Positions 9,201 to 16,613 of a stretch of DNA of 64,000 nt are shown here, in pieces (position 1 is the stretch's first letter; each line of letters opens with the position of its first letter). Both the position numbers and the translations under genes were made by a program. The DNA comes from Actinacidiphila acididurans (lineage in GTDB: Bacteria > Actinomycetota > Actinomycetes > Streptomycetales > Streptomycetaceae). The notes below the pieces were generated by a model. It did not search any database. It was not told where the DNA came from and was given only the letters and a program-made list of their open reading frames with translations. The stretch lies in NCBI RefSeq assembly GCF_016918855.1, contig NZ_JADKYB010000002.1:62001-126000 (forward strand), in the 5' to 3' direction.

Positions 9201-9667
9201 CCGCGCGCCTGTTGATGCTGGGCAGTGCGCTGGTGCTGCGCTACAAGACCGAACAGGACCTGGTGGACCTGCGCGAGGCCGAACACGTCCTCGGCCTTGC
9301 CGCCCAGGGCGCGACCGACCCCGCGCAGACCGCCCGCATCTGGTTCGAGCTCGGCGAGTCCCACCGCCTCGGCTACCTGCACGCCCGCCGCCCCGAACGC
9401 CTCGACCAGGCCGCCGACGCCTACCGCCGGGCCGCCGAGGCCGCCGCCGCTGCCGCCCCCGACGCCGCCGAACCCGCCCCCCTCCTCCGCCTGTCCGCCC
9501 GCGCCCACCACTCGCGCGGCGTCGTCTACGAGGAGGCCCGCCGCCCCCGCGCCGCCGCCGACGCCTACCGCGCCGCCCTCGCCCAATGGCGCAACCTCCC
9601 CGACGACGGCGCCCCCGACGCGGCCGCCACCGCCGAACGCCTGGCCCACCTCTCCCGCCCGGACTGA
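6293..9667 (+). CDS. Large vWA/TPR protein, SAV_2336 N-terminal-domain family (ternary conflict platform)
   Basis: 1124 residues. A Pro-rich N-terminus leads to a SAV_2336-type domain (RYHSPALPRREELDE...) and a von Willebrand A fold whose metal site is visible as DASSS (Asp215, Ser217, Ser219) followed by ITLLVSDCAGPLW. After about residue 560 (EETVTFVAESPQPFAEVAARVLE) the protein is helical with Ala/Arg/Leu-rich tetratricopeptide-like repeats to the C-terminus (EACRLTPRDQRDYPDLVAEWG, YRRAAEAAAAA, AAADAYRAALAQW). Family members are found with MoxR and VMAP genes as here. It probably acts as the scaffold that senses or assembles the system. No membrane segment is seen. Confidence 0.88.
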   Translation: MAATPPVPEPPPEQGRPPEPDRTPDPADRSAPAERDPLAQVVFALTQAGLDPGDVELADALWLARWSRPTGGTGPAGAHHERGQDPGHTPPHGFQRGLEHDTEGQGVPLAPTPPLFGDDAMVSLYPGGGVPGRARTAGGAGAIGVAVPEAGTLPRLLELQAALRPLQRYHSPALPRREELDESATAERSARAAGLLLPVFRPVSRGNAGMQLLMDASSSMYVWERMLRELGGVFERLGAFHEVQVRYLHETPEGVPAVSGRFDPEPAALRSAEQLSDPTGRRITLLVSDCAGPLWRSGQAHRLLHRLARHGPVAVLQPLPARLWNRTRLPVSYGVLHRAEGLVPSSPLRFSAGTAGATASAVPGALPVPVLPPTAQALGAWARLLAGTGATEVPAAVGWVRPDQPATHTAPRRATVPAPALVGRFRSAASPAAAQLAVYLAAAPLFLPVMQLVQRTMLPDSGPAELAEVLLGGLVMRAKSDDHRWYEFADGVRDVLLGPLGRDEALLVLKHCSEYVEQRFGKAGPNFPALAITQLTEGPGDSMADAAVRTAVQEAARATAAREAARAEETVTFVAESPQPFAEVAARVLERFMPVPDSGHDKTTHLGRPSTVVRRARELAARFVAEGMVQNLLDAVQLLRLAAARERVPGLDPELWSELAQQLITLWRLRGGADLLREAQEAAEAAAAHPGSVPARAVRGRVYQAAAEDRAAAGDTRGALELLRRADREFTAVCAAPGLDPAGLLDATLERVRVLEAQWQLSGDAGLLQETVGILEAFADSLPPGEPRPSDLSLTFGRALLRLAGAARDRGRAQSYAAQAATAYAAALDALERAEAEPEPRIAATLALVDALLLAGGRLSEAQRLVDRALGETRDRLVRATILVRAGRIRVARHTAGGPPGELEAAAGRFAEACRLTPRDQRDYPDLVAEWGDTLLGRAALPGGEAFVNRAVSVLRECRTQTPESDPRLPARLLMLGSALVLRYKTEQDLVDLREAEHVLGLAAQGATDPAQTARIWFELGESHRLGYLHARRPERLDQAADAYRRAAEAAAAAAPDAAEPAPLLRLSARAHHSRGVVYEEARRPRAAADAYRAALAQWRNLPDDGAPDAAATAERLAHLSRPD

Positions 9668-9691
9668 CCCTTTCCCCCGGAGGGCCCCCAG

Positions 9692-10099
9692 ATGACGAAC
9701 CGCCCGACCACCCCCGACCCGGGCTCCGGCCCGGGGCCCGAACACCTCGTAGAAGAACCCGAATCCGTCGGGCCGGAAGCCGAACTCCTTGCGCAGGGAG
9801 GGGGCGGCGAGACGGCGCCGGTGGCCGACGGGCGTGTGCTGGACCTGGCCGCAGCCCACCGGCCCGTACCGGACGCCGACCTGGCCGCACCCGAGCCCTC
9901 CGTGGCCGAGCCCGCCGCGGCCGACGCGCCCCTGCCCGATCTGCTCGACCTGGACCTGGAGGCGCTGGCCGACGTCTCGCATCCCGTGCTGGCCGAGTTG
10001 GTGGGGGACCTGCGCCGGCGGGTCGCCGATCAGGCCAGCCATGGCCTGTGGGGCTTCGACAACGACTCGCCGCCGTCGCCGGGCCGGCCCCCCGCGTAG
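9692..10099 (+). CDS. Small acidic protein with FxsA-like C-terminal segment; candidate RiPP precursor
   Basis: 135 residues starting 24 nt after the vWA gene, same strand, with GGAGGG upstream. The first 85 residues are low-complexity Pro/Glu/Ala. The C-terminus is structured: LDLEALADVSHPVLAELV then GDLRRRVADQ, GLWGFDNDS and a Pro-rich end. From memory, the HPVLxEVxxxLRxR...LWGF layout recalls leader and core regions of FxSxx-COOH (FxsA) cyclophane precursors; a canonical terminal F-x-S-x-x is absent. The position suggests it is the last gene of the VMAP cassette. Alternatives are a regulatory subunit of the cassette or an unrelated hypothetical protein. Confidence 0.7.
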   Translation: MTNRPTTPDPGSGPGPEHLVEEPESVGPEAELLAQGGGGETAPVADGRVLDLAAAHRPVPDADLAAPEPSVAEPAAADAPLPDLLDLDLEALADVSHPVLAELVGDLRRRVADQASHGLWGFDNDSPPSPGRPPA

Positions 10100-10113
10100 G
10101 CCCCCGCGTAGAT

Positions 10114-10138
10114 CCCCCGCGTATGCCCGCCGCGGGGG
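10114..10138. terminator. Hairpin between convergent genes
   Basis: CCCCCGCG (10114-10121) and CGCGGGGG (10131-10138) form an 8-bp GC stem with a 9-nt loop, between the converging ends of the FxsA-like gene and the FAD oxidoreductase. Two further CCCCCGCGTA copies precede it. There is no long U tract, as is common in streptomycetes. Confidence 0.5.
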
Positions 10139-10150
10139 GAAAGGGACCGC

Positions 10151-11641
10151 TCAGGCGGTGAAAACGTGCTGGCCGGGGGCGAGCAGGCGGTGCGGGTCGT
10201 AGCGGCGCTTGGCGGCGGCGAATTCCTCCCACGCCTTGCCGTACTGGCCGCGCCAGTCGGCGGCGGTCATGGGCACGGCCCCCACCGGGTACTGGGTGCC
10301 GCCGGCCGCGCGGACCGTCTCGTACGTGGTGTGGTTGGCCTCGATCCGGGCGCTCACCGCCGCCCGGTCCGCCGGGTTCAGCGCCCACAGGACGGCCATC
10401 AGGTACGGCACCGGGTCGTCGGGGACCCGCAGCAGCGGGGTGCGCAGGTGCCGCCGGACCAGCGGGTAGAGCAGCACGATCCCGCCGGGCCCGAGTTCCT
10501 GCCCGGCCAGCCCGTCCAGCAGCGCGCCGGACAGCTCGGCGGCCCGGTCGCCGGGCAGCAGCACGTCCAGCCACGGGTGCGACCAGGTCCAGTAGCCGTC
10601 GTGCTTCAGCCCCGCCACGCCCGGCGCCAGGCGGTCGATGAAGTCGAAGTAGCTCAGCGTTTCCGCGGTGACCGGGCCGGACCGGTCGTACCACAGGCCG
10701 CGCAGAAGCTCCTCGTCGCTCCGCTGCGGCCCGGCGGGCGGCCCGTACGCGGTGGCCTCCAGCACGTACTTCGTGTACGCGCCCTCCTCGTCCGGCTCGA
10801 CCATGCCCTCGACGTACCCGAACCGCCCGTCCTCGGCCAGGATCCGCTGGTCGGCGAGGAACGTCTCCAGGTCCGGGTACGGCAGCAGGAAGTGCCGCAC
10901 GTTCTCGGGCGCGGTCACCAGCCGCAGTGTGGCCGAGACGATCACCGCGCACTGCCCGAGCCCGGCGAGCACCGCCCGGAACAGCTCCGGCTCCCGGGCG
11001 GGCGAGCACCTGACCACGTCCCCGGTCCCGGTCACGACCTCCAGCGCTTCCACGTTGTCCACCTGGGCGCCGAACCGGTGCGTCTGGCCGCCGAGCCCGC
11101 CGACCGACAGCGTGCCGCCCACCGACAGCTCCAAGTAGTCCGTGAACACCGGCGGCGTCAGCCCGTACTGCAGCGTCTTCCGCGCCACCGCACTCCACAA
11201 CGCCCCGGCCCCCACGGTGACCAGGCCCGTCGTGGACCGGGCCCCGTTCCTCTTCCGCACCGGTCCGATCCCGTCCAGCAGCCCCGTCTCGACCACCAGC
11301 CCGCCGGCCACCTGCATCTGCCCGTACGTCCCGTGCCCCTGCCCGCGGGCGGCCACCTCGATCCGGTACGCGTTGCAGAACCTGATCATCGCCGCGATGT
11401 CCTCGACCGACCGCGTGCGCAGCACACCCCCCGGCGTCCGATGCACGTAGTGCCCGAAGTCGTCGGCGTCGTCCCCGCCTTCGTCCGCCACCAGCACCCC
11501 CTCCAACGGCGGCACGCTCACCAGGCCCTCCGGCCCTTCCCCCGCCCCCGCCTCGGTCACCCACACCCGCGCCTGCGGGTCGAACCCCACCACCCTCGCC
11601 CGGGCGGCCCCCTCACCTAACGCACCCTGCTCCTCCACCAC
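10151..11641 (-). CDS. FAD-binding oxidoreductase, cytokinin-dehydrogenase-like (VAO/PCMH fold)
   Basis: 496 residues from the GTG at 11641 (GGAGG upstream). The N-terminal FAD-binding domain shows the PCMH pattern: TRSVEDIAAMIRFCNAYRIE, ARGQGHGTYGQ, VTVGAGALWSAV, LSVGGTLSVGGLGGQTHRFG and VEALEVVTGTGDVV. The C-terminal half (DGYWTWSHPWLDVLLPGDRA ... KRRYDPHRLLAPGQ) resembles the substrate domain of plant-type cytokinin dehydrogenases. GQGHGTYGQ carries the His at the place where such enzymes attach FAD covalently. No signal peptide is visible. The substrate is not predictable and the gene stands alone. Confidence 0.85.
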   Translation of the reverse strand: MVEEQGALGEGAARARVVGFDPQARVWVTEAGAGEGPEGLVSVPPLEGVLVADEGGDDADDFGHYVHRTPGGVLRTRSVEDIAAMIRFCNAYRIEVAARGQGHGTYGQMQVAGGLVVETGLLDGIGPVRKRNGARSTTGLVTVGAGALWSAVARKTLQYGLTPPVFTDYLELSVGGTLSVGGLGGQTHRFGAQVDNVEALEVVTGTGDVVRCSPAREPELFRAVLAGLGQCAVIVSATLRLVTAPENVRHFLLPYPDLETFLADQRILAEDGRFGYVEGMVEPDEEGAYTKYVLEATAYGPPAGPQRSDEELLRGLWYDRSGPVTAETLSYFDFIDRLAPGVAGLKHDGYWTWSHPWLDVLLPGDRAAELSGALLDGLAGQELGPGGIVLLYPLVRRHLRTPLLRVPDDPVPYLMAVLWALNPADRAAVSARIEANHTTYETVRAAGGTQYPVGAVPMTAADWRGQYGKAWEEFAAAKRRYDPHRLLAPGQHVFTA

Positions 11642-11842
11642 ACCAACCCCCTCCCGGCCCCGCCCCTCCCGGGCGGCCCGCCAAAAACACCCGCGATCGT
11701 ACCCTTTGCCCCCGGCGTATACAGGGCGGTACCTCGCATTCCGGCCACCCATCGGCCTGCGGCCAGGCTGTGCACATGCCGGCCTGTCGGTGCCGTGCTG
11801 CATGATCGGCGCGTCGGTTGTTCTTCACGAGGGCGGGGCGCC

Positions 11843-12184
11843 ATGCCGATCACCAACCACCAGGTAGCCGGGCACGCTTTTCTGCGGCACCTGTACGCGG
11901 ACGAATACTTCCCCGATGAAGTCCTCGACAAAGGCCGAGCGATTCTGCTCCGCCTGTGCGAGCGGATCGAGACCGAGCCCCCGCCGGACCTGGCAGCCCT
12001 GTACGCCCTGACCCAGTCCGCGACCGAGGAGTTCAACCTCCTGGAGGCCGAGTTCGAGGCGGTGGGGAGCGAGATAGAGACGGTCGCGCGCGAGGAGATC
12101 GCCGAGGACTTCTGGTTCGTCGCCTCCGCCTACGGCTTCGCCGACGCGGACGTGGAGGAACTGATCGCTACGCGCGACTGGTGA
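11843..12184 (+). CDS. DUF5713-family small protein
   Basis: 113 residues from the ATG at 11843 (GGGCGGG upstream). The N-terminus NHQVAGHAFLRHLYADEYFP is characteristic of DUF5713, followed by a helical acidic body (DKGRAILLRLCERIET, EEFNLLEAEFEAVGSEIETV) and IAEDFWFVASAYGFADADVE. Cytoplasmic. No function is known for the family. The next small gene downstream shares an LY-x-DEY-x-P start motif, possibly a distant relative. Confidence 0.8.
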   Translation: MPITNHQVAGHAFLRHLYADEYFPDEVLDKGRAILLRLCERIETEPPPDLAALYALTQSATEEFNLLEAEFEAVGSEIETVAREEIAEDFWFVASAYGFADADVEELIATRDW

Positions 12185-12263
12185 GCGACGTCACCTGCGG
12201 TACCGGGGGCACCCGGGGCTCCGGGACTTGGCACGTACGAGGTCGCTTCATAGGCTCCGCCGC

Positions 12264-12608
12264 ATGCACAGCACCCTGACGGAGCACGCCCGGTGTCTTT
12301 ACGGGGACGAGTACCGGCCGACTCCGCAGTGCGATCGGGAGCACCACGAGCACTACTTCGTCGAAGAACTTACCTTCGCCGACGCGGACACGATCCTCGC
12401 GATGCTGCACGAGCTGTGCCCGTACGTGGTCGACGGCCTTCTCCCCGTGTGGATCCGCAACCTCGCTTACCGGCTCGCCCTCCTTCAACGCCCGGACGAC
12501 CCGGCTCTCCTGCGCGAGGCTGCCGAGAACCTGTGGCTGCACGGCCCGGACTGGGACGACATCGCAGCCGAGCTCACGCGCCGGGCCGACGCGCTGGACG
12601 CCGGCTGA
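12264..12608 (+). CDS. Hypothetical protein
   Basis: 114 residues from the ATG at 12264. The sequence is acidic and helical: HARCLYGDEYRPTPQ, HYFVEELTFADADTILAML, then LYRLALLQ-like segments and ENLWLHGPDWDDIAAELTRRADAL. Codon usage is native. No family recognised. The shared LY-x-DEY-x-P motif with the preceding DUF5713 gene, 79 nt upstream, may mark an old tandem duplication. Confidence 0.6.
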   Translation: MHSTLTEHARCLYGDEYRPTPQCDREHHEHYFVEELTFADADTILAMLHELCPYVVDGLLPVWIRNLAYRLALLQRPDDPALLREAAENLWLHGPDWDDIAAELTRRADALDAG

Positions 12609-12714
12609 TCTACGGCGGGGCCGGCCTCGGTTCATCGCGTTCACCCTTGTGGGCAACCCTGGCCCCGGGGTGCACGGCGTACCGTGGGGACACCATCCTT
12701 CGCCGGGGGTAGCA

Positions 12715-13926
12715 GTGGGCGTTTTCGAGTCCGGAATGGGCGACCGCATCGCTGAGTTGCGGCTGCGGCGCAACTTCACCCAGGAGCAGCTGGCCGAACT
12801 GGCCGGTCTCTCGGTCGATGTCGTACGGAAGCTGGAGCAGGGACGGCGCACGTCGGCACGGCTTACCACTGTCAATGCTCTGGCCAGGGCGTTGGACACC
12901 GAGCCTTCGTTCCTCGTCGGCCAGCCCTCGACGTTTGACGGCACACCTGCGGTGGAGACGGAGCCGCCTTCGGTGTTCGCTCTGCGGCAGGCCGTGTCGC
13001 CGTTGAGTGACCTGTTGGGCGGAGAGACGGACCCGGAGGACCCACCGACGATCGCTGATCTGCAAGCGTCGCTCGCGTCGACCGAGACCATCCGGCGGGA
13101 GGGCCGTATGGGCGAAATCGGCGCCCTGCTACCGCAGTTGATCCGTGACGCCCGTGCCGCAGCGCATGCCTACACGGGTGCTGAGGCCGCCGCCGCCTTT
13201 TCCGTATTGGCGGTGGCCTATCAAGTGGCGGCCACGACTCTGACCGCGCTGGGCAAGGAAGACGCGGCGTACACGGCGATGGAGCGCTCCTGGGCCGCGA
13301 TAAGGCGCTGCGACGACCCGGACCTCGAGACACTGGCCGCCTCCACGCTGTCCTGGGTTTTCACCAAGCAGGGGCGGCTTGAAGACGCCGAACGCGTTGC
13401 CCTGGTTCGCGCCGAGCAGATCGAGCCGGGTTTCCGGTCTTCCCCCAAGGACTTGGCCCTGTGGGGCGTGCTCCTTCTGCGCGCCGCCACCGCCGCGGTA
13501 CGGCAGGAACGCCAGGTGGGCGATCTGCTGAACATGGCGACCGGCGCAGCGGCGAGCATCGGTGCGGATCTGACCGTGTACGCGACCCCCTTCGGCCCGA
13601 CGAATGCCGGCGTCGCGAAAGTGAACTTCCTTGTCGAGCTGGAACGCAGCGACGAGGCGATCCGGACCGCTCGGACCGTGCCGAACCTCGATTCCCTGCC
13701 GCCGACATGGCGGGCCCGCTTCCACGTCGACCGCGCGCTGGCCTACTCCGACCTCGACAATGACCCGGCAGCAGCCCAGGCCTTGCTGTCCGCCGAACGC
13801 GATGCCCCGGAATGGATGCGCTACCACTCCACATCGCGCCGACTCGTGGAGGATCTGCGCAGCCGGGCTCGCCGCCGCGACGCCCCAGTGCTGGCGCTGG
13901 CCGACCGCCTGGGCCTCAACAGATAG
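12715..13926 (+). CDS. XRE-family regulator with C-terminal helical-repeat domain
   Basis: 403 residues from the GTG at 12715 (GGGGGT 7-8 nt upstream). Residues 8-65 are a Cro/C1-type helix-turn-helix (RIAELRLRRNFTQEQLAELA, LSVDVVRKLEQGRRTSARL, ALARALDTEP). The remaining 300 residues are helical repeats of TPR type (AFSVLAVAYQVAATTLTAL, AYTAMERSWAAIRRCDDPDL, QGRLEDAERVALVRAEQIE). This layout is common in streptomycete pleiotropic or developmental regulators that may respond to peptides. It converges with another XRE gene 40 nt away. Confidence 0.85.
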   Translation: MGVFESGMGDRIAELRLRRNFTQEQLAELAGLSVDVVRKLEQGRRTSARLTTVNALARALDTEPSFLVGQPSTFDGTPAVETEPPSVFALRQAVSPLSDLLGGETDPEDPPTIADLQASLASTETIRREGRMGEIGALLPQLIRDARAAAHAYTGAEAAAAFSVLAVAYQVAATTLTALGKEDAAYTAMERSWAAIRRCDDPDLETLAASTLSWVFTKQGRLEDAERVALVRAEQIEPGFRSSPKDLALWGVLLLRAATAAVRQERQVGDLLNMATGAAASIGADLTVYATPFGPTNAGVAKVNFLVELERSDEAIRTARTVPNLDSLPPTWRARFHVDRALAYSDLDNDPAAAQALLSAERDAPEWMRYHSTSRRLVEDLRSRARRRDAPVLALADRLGLNR

Positions 13927-13966
13927 GGCGCTACGTCCTACCTGATCGCGAAAGTGGGGCATCTGG

Positions 13967-15208
13967 TCAGTCGTGCTCCTTGAGGGCGGCGGTCAGTTGG
14001 CGGCCTTCTTTGGTGCCGCGGCGCAGGAGCAGGGCGGCGGTGGTGTGGAGCTCGTTCCAGGAGTGGGGGCGGCCGATTGCCGCGGCGTGGGGGACGATTG
14101 CGGTGGCCACTGCCAGGGCTTGGGCCGGTTCGCCGGCGCCGGCCAGGGCGTGGGCGAGGCAGGCGCGGTACCAGGTTTTGTCCCGCAGGTACGTGTCGGG
14201 GAGGGCGTCGAGGCCGGCGGTGAGGTGGTCCACTGCGGCAGGCCAGTCGCGTAAGTGCATTTCGGCCATGCCGCGTTGGAGGGTGAACCAGGTCTCGTCG
14301 TAGAAGTACATCCAGGCCGGTTCGTCCTCAGGATGTTCGGCGGCCCCGGTCACCAGGGCCTGTGCCTGGTCGAGAAGGCGGTGGGCGTCGTCGGACCCGC
14401 CGCCGAGCGCGTATCCGCGAGCCGCCATCTGCGCGGCCATCCCCTGGACGCCGGGCGTTGTGCCGGGGGCCGACCAGCGTGCGGCCTCGGCCAGCTTGAC
14501 GCACCGAGTGGCCCGGTCCCTGGACCAGGCCATGTGGGCCTTCATGTTGAGCGTGGTCGCGGCCATGTTCGCGTCCCCGGCTTCCAGCGCCCATTCGTGG
14601 GAGCGGTCGTACCAGGCCAGCGCGGTCGCCGCGTCGTCCTGGTCCTGCGCCATCCACGCCAGGAACTGGGCGTGTTCGGAGGCCAGCCGTACGACACGGT
14701 CGGCGAGCGGTCCGCGCGCACCCGCGTACAGGTCCACCACGGTCCGAAGCTGCTGCCGCATCACGTCCACCAGCGGCCGTGACCCGATGTGGTCCTCGGC
14801 CCGCCGGTGTTCGGCCAGCAACCGGTCCAGCCAGTCGAGCGTGGCGGCGTCCACCCGGTGCGTGGTCTCGACCACCCCCGTGACCCGGGCCATCAGGTCC
14901 TCGTCCGGCGATGCTCCGGGCAGAGCAAGCCCTGGCACCGCGCCGGCCTTCTCACCCACAGGCCCCGGCCCGATCGGGACACCGAGCCCCGCCACGATCC
15001 GCTGCCGCACCTCCGCGGACGTCACCCGCCGACGCCCCCGCTCGATGTCGGACACATCGGACTGCGCAAGACCGACCTGCTCTCCGAGCTTGGTCTGACT
15101 CACTCCGGTGAGCTTCCGGTACGCCCGGAAAACGGCGCCCCAGTCCTCATCGGCAACCGCTGCCGCCAACTGCGGGTGCGTCCACAAAGTGTCCGGAGTA
15201 ACGCCCAT
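13967..15208 (-). CDS. XRE-family regulator with TPR-like domain
   Basis: 413 residues from the ATG at 15208 (TTGGAG 2-3 nt upstream). The helix-turn-helix is at about 24-80 (AVFRAYRKLTGVSQTKLGEQ, VGLAQSDVSDIERGRRRVT, EVRQRIVAGLGVP). The C-terminal 280 residues are repeats with ALAWYDRSHEWALEAGDANMA and WPAAVDHLTAGLDALPDTYL, as in streptomycete XRE/TPR proteins next to ATPase and small-peptide genes. A divergent gene set begins 100-180 nt upstream and the promoter region holds a TATAG...CTATA repeat, so autoregulation is possible. Confidence 0.87.
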   Translation of the reverse strand: MGVTPDTLWTHPQLAAAVADEDWGAVFRAYRKLTGVSQTKLGEQVGLAQSDVSDIERGRRRVTSAEVRQRIVAGLGVPIGPGPVGEKAGAVPGLALPGASPDEDLMARVTGVVETTHRVDAATLDWLDRLLAEHRRAEDHIGSRPLVDVMRQQLRTVVDLYAGARGPLADRVVRLASEHAQFLAWMAQDQDDAATALAWYDRSHEWALEAGDANMAATTLNMKAHMAWSRDRATRCVKLAEAARWSAPGTTPGVQGMAAQMAARGYALGGGSDDAHRLLDQAQALVTGAAEHPEDEPAWMYFYDETWFTLQRGMAEMHLRDWPAAVDHLTAGLDALPDTYLRDKTWYRACLAHALAGAGEPAQALAVATAIVPHAAAIGRPHSWNELHTTAALLLRRGTKEGRQLTAALKEHD

Positions 15209-15216
15209 AACTCCAA

Positions 15217-15233
15217 TATAGGGCCGGGCTATA
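15217..15233. promoter_or_regulatory. TATAG/CTATA inverted repeat in the divergent promoter region
   Basis: TATAG (15217-15221) and CTATA (15229-15233) flank a 7-nt GC spacer just upstream of the XRE gene start at 15208. AT-rich arms this close to a start suggest a -10 region or an operator for the XRE protein. Inferred from position only. Confidence 0.35.
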
Positions 15234-15343
15234 GGGCCATCGGATGGGATCGGCGGACGTTCACCGCGACGCTCGGATGCCCAAGACCCCACGACCGTCC
15301 GACCGGTTCGGGGGCATGGCCAACACTCACGAGGAACGCTGAC

Positions 15344-15391
15344 ATGCACGAGCTCAACCGCCACCCCTTCGGGTGCCTGGGGGTCGCGTGA
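15344..15391 (+). CDS. 15-residue ORF (possible leader peptide) ahead of the HATPase gene
   Basis: ATG with GAGGAA 7-8 nt upstream encodes MHELNRHPFGCLGVA, and its TGA shares a base with the ATG of the following gene (TGATG). A still shorter ORF, MANTHEER (15316-15342), ends 1 nt before it. The tandem arrangement with good ribosome-binding context points to a translated leader that couples into the HATPase gene. A biological peptide is possible but unsupported. Confidence 0.35.
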   Translation: MHELNRHPFGCLGVA

Positions 15392-15861
15392 TGATCCCCG
15401 GTACGCCCGCGTCTGTGGCCGACGATCCTCCGTTCGTCGTCGAAAGGACGTGGCCGCCCGCTCCCCGCTCGGTGGGAAGGGCGCGCAGATTCCTCGCCCT
15501 CCAACTCGACGCCTGGGCCATGCCGCACCTTGCGGATACCGCCGAACTGATTCTGAGCGAGTTGGTCACCAATGCGGTGAAGCACGCGCATTCACCGAAC
15601 GGGCGGGTGATCGCGACGCGATTGGAGCGGCTGGCGTCCGGGGTGCGGATCGAGGTGCACGATTCCAGCGACTGCAAGCCGGAGCTGCGGGAGGCGTCCG
15701 GGGAAGAGGAGTCCGGGCGCGGGCTGCTGCTCGTGGACGCGCTGACCGGCGGGTGCTGGGGCGTGAACGACCGGAGCGGGCCCGGAAAATCAGTCTGGGC
15801 TGTGTGCACCCACTCCGCCGCGTGCGGCACCGGCGATGCCACCGTGGGGGCGTTGCGATGA
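15391..15861 (+). CDS. HATPase_c_2 anti-sigma-factor-type kinase (RsbW-like)
   Basis: 156 residues. N box TAELILSELVTNAVKHAH, G1 box RIEVHDSSD and G2 region ESGRGLLLVDALTGGCWG define the GHKL ATPase fold of RsbW/SpoIIAB-like proteins. The start at 15391 has GGGGG upstream; an in-frame GTG at 15373 is an alternative. Streptomycetes carry dozens of these short kinases, many paired with small DNA-binding or peptide genes rather than sigma factors. The downstream XRE gene overlaps by 4 nt (ATGA). Confidence 0.9.
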   Translation: MIPGTPASVADDPPFVVERTWPPAPRSVGRARRFLALQLDAWAMPHLADTAELILSELVTNAVKHAHSPNGRVIATRLERLASGVRIEVHDSSDCKPELREASGEEESGRGLLLVDALTGGCWGVNDRSGPGKSVWAVCTHSAACGTGDATVGALR

Positions 15862-16613
15862 CCACCACAACGGCCACAACAACTGAAGCCCGTACGTGGA
15901 GCGTCACGACCACCAGCGGGCTGACCGTACGCGACCAGCTGCCGGCCTGGGCGGACAACGACCCCAGCCGCGACGACGTGCGCCCCGAACACCTCCATGC
16001 CGCACTCGCCGACGTCGTCCTCGAAGCCGACGCCGGCGGCCTGGTGCTGCCGGTGGTCCACGGCCAGGACCCAGCCGAGCAGGCCGCCGTTTTGGCCGTC
16101 ACCCTCACCTGCAAACCGTTCGGGCAGCAGGGCGAGCCGCGCGTCCCGGTCGCCGAGGTACAACTCGTGGAGGACTTCTGGCTCAAGGGTCTGGACCCGC
16201 AGGGGATAACGGACTTCGGGCACCGCCTCCACGTCCTCGGCCACCTGCTCATCCACCAGGTGGCCCCCGCCCTTCAGGCGGCCCGCGCCGACTGGTCCCG
16301 CCACCACCCCACGCACCGACCGGACGCAGCCGGGACGGCGGCGGAGGTCGCGGCCACCGCCCGGGTCCGGTCGGCACCCCGCACGCTGCACCAGGAACCA
16401 CAGGCCGTGCAGTGGGCCCGCGAGAAAGCAGGGCTCACCAAACGGGCACTCGCCGAAAAGGTGGGTATTTCGGAACAGCTCATGGGCGAGATCGAGTCCG
16501 GGTGGAGGAGTGCAACTCCGATAAACCTGGCCAGGATCGCCGAGGCGCTGAACTGCCCCGTGGTGGCGCTGGAACGAAAACGCACCGACACCGCCACAGC
16601 ACCGCAGAACTGA
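15858..16613 (+). CDS. DUF6907-like domain fused to a C-terminal XRE helix-turn-helix
   Basis: 251 residues, start overlapping the HATPase stop. Residues 10-150 (SVTTTSGLTVRDQLPAWADN, HAALADVVLEADAGGLVLPV, VQLVEDFWLKGLDPQGITDF) resemble the DUF6907 proteins found beside HATPase/XRE genes in streptomycetes. Residues 185-250 are a clear helix-turn-helix (AVQWAREKAGLTKRALAEKV, ISEQLMGEIESGWRSATPIN, IAEALNCPVVALERK). These functions are usually on separate genes, so this looks like a fusion. It is probably a transcription factor controlled together with the kinase upstream. Confidence 0.75.
   Translation: MTTTTATTTEARTWSVTTTSGLTVRDQLPAWADNDPSRDDVRPEHLHAALADVVLEADAGGLVLPVVHGQDPAEQAAVLAVTLTCKPFGQQGEPRVPVAEVQLVEDFWLKGLDPQGITDFGHRLHVLGHLLIHQVAPALQAARADWSRHHPTHRPDAAGTAAEVAATARVRSAPRTLHQEPQAVQWAREKAGLTKRALAEKVGISEQLMGEIESGWRSATPINLARIAEALNCPVVALERKRTDTATAPQN

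Noticed and set aside
10166..11620. Open frame antisense to the FAD oxidoreductase
   Set aside because: Arg/Pro/His-rich, no ribosome-binding site, overlaps a gene with clear PCMH motifs.
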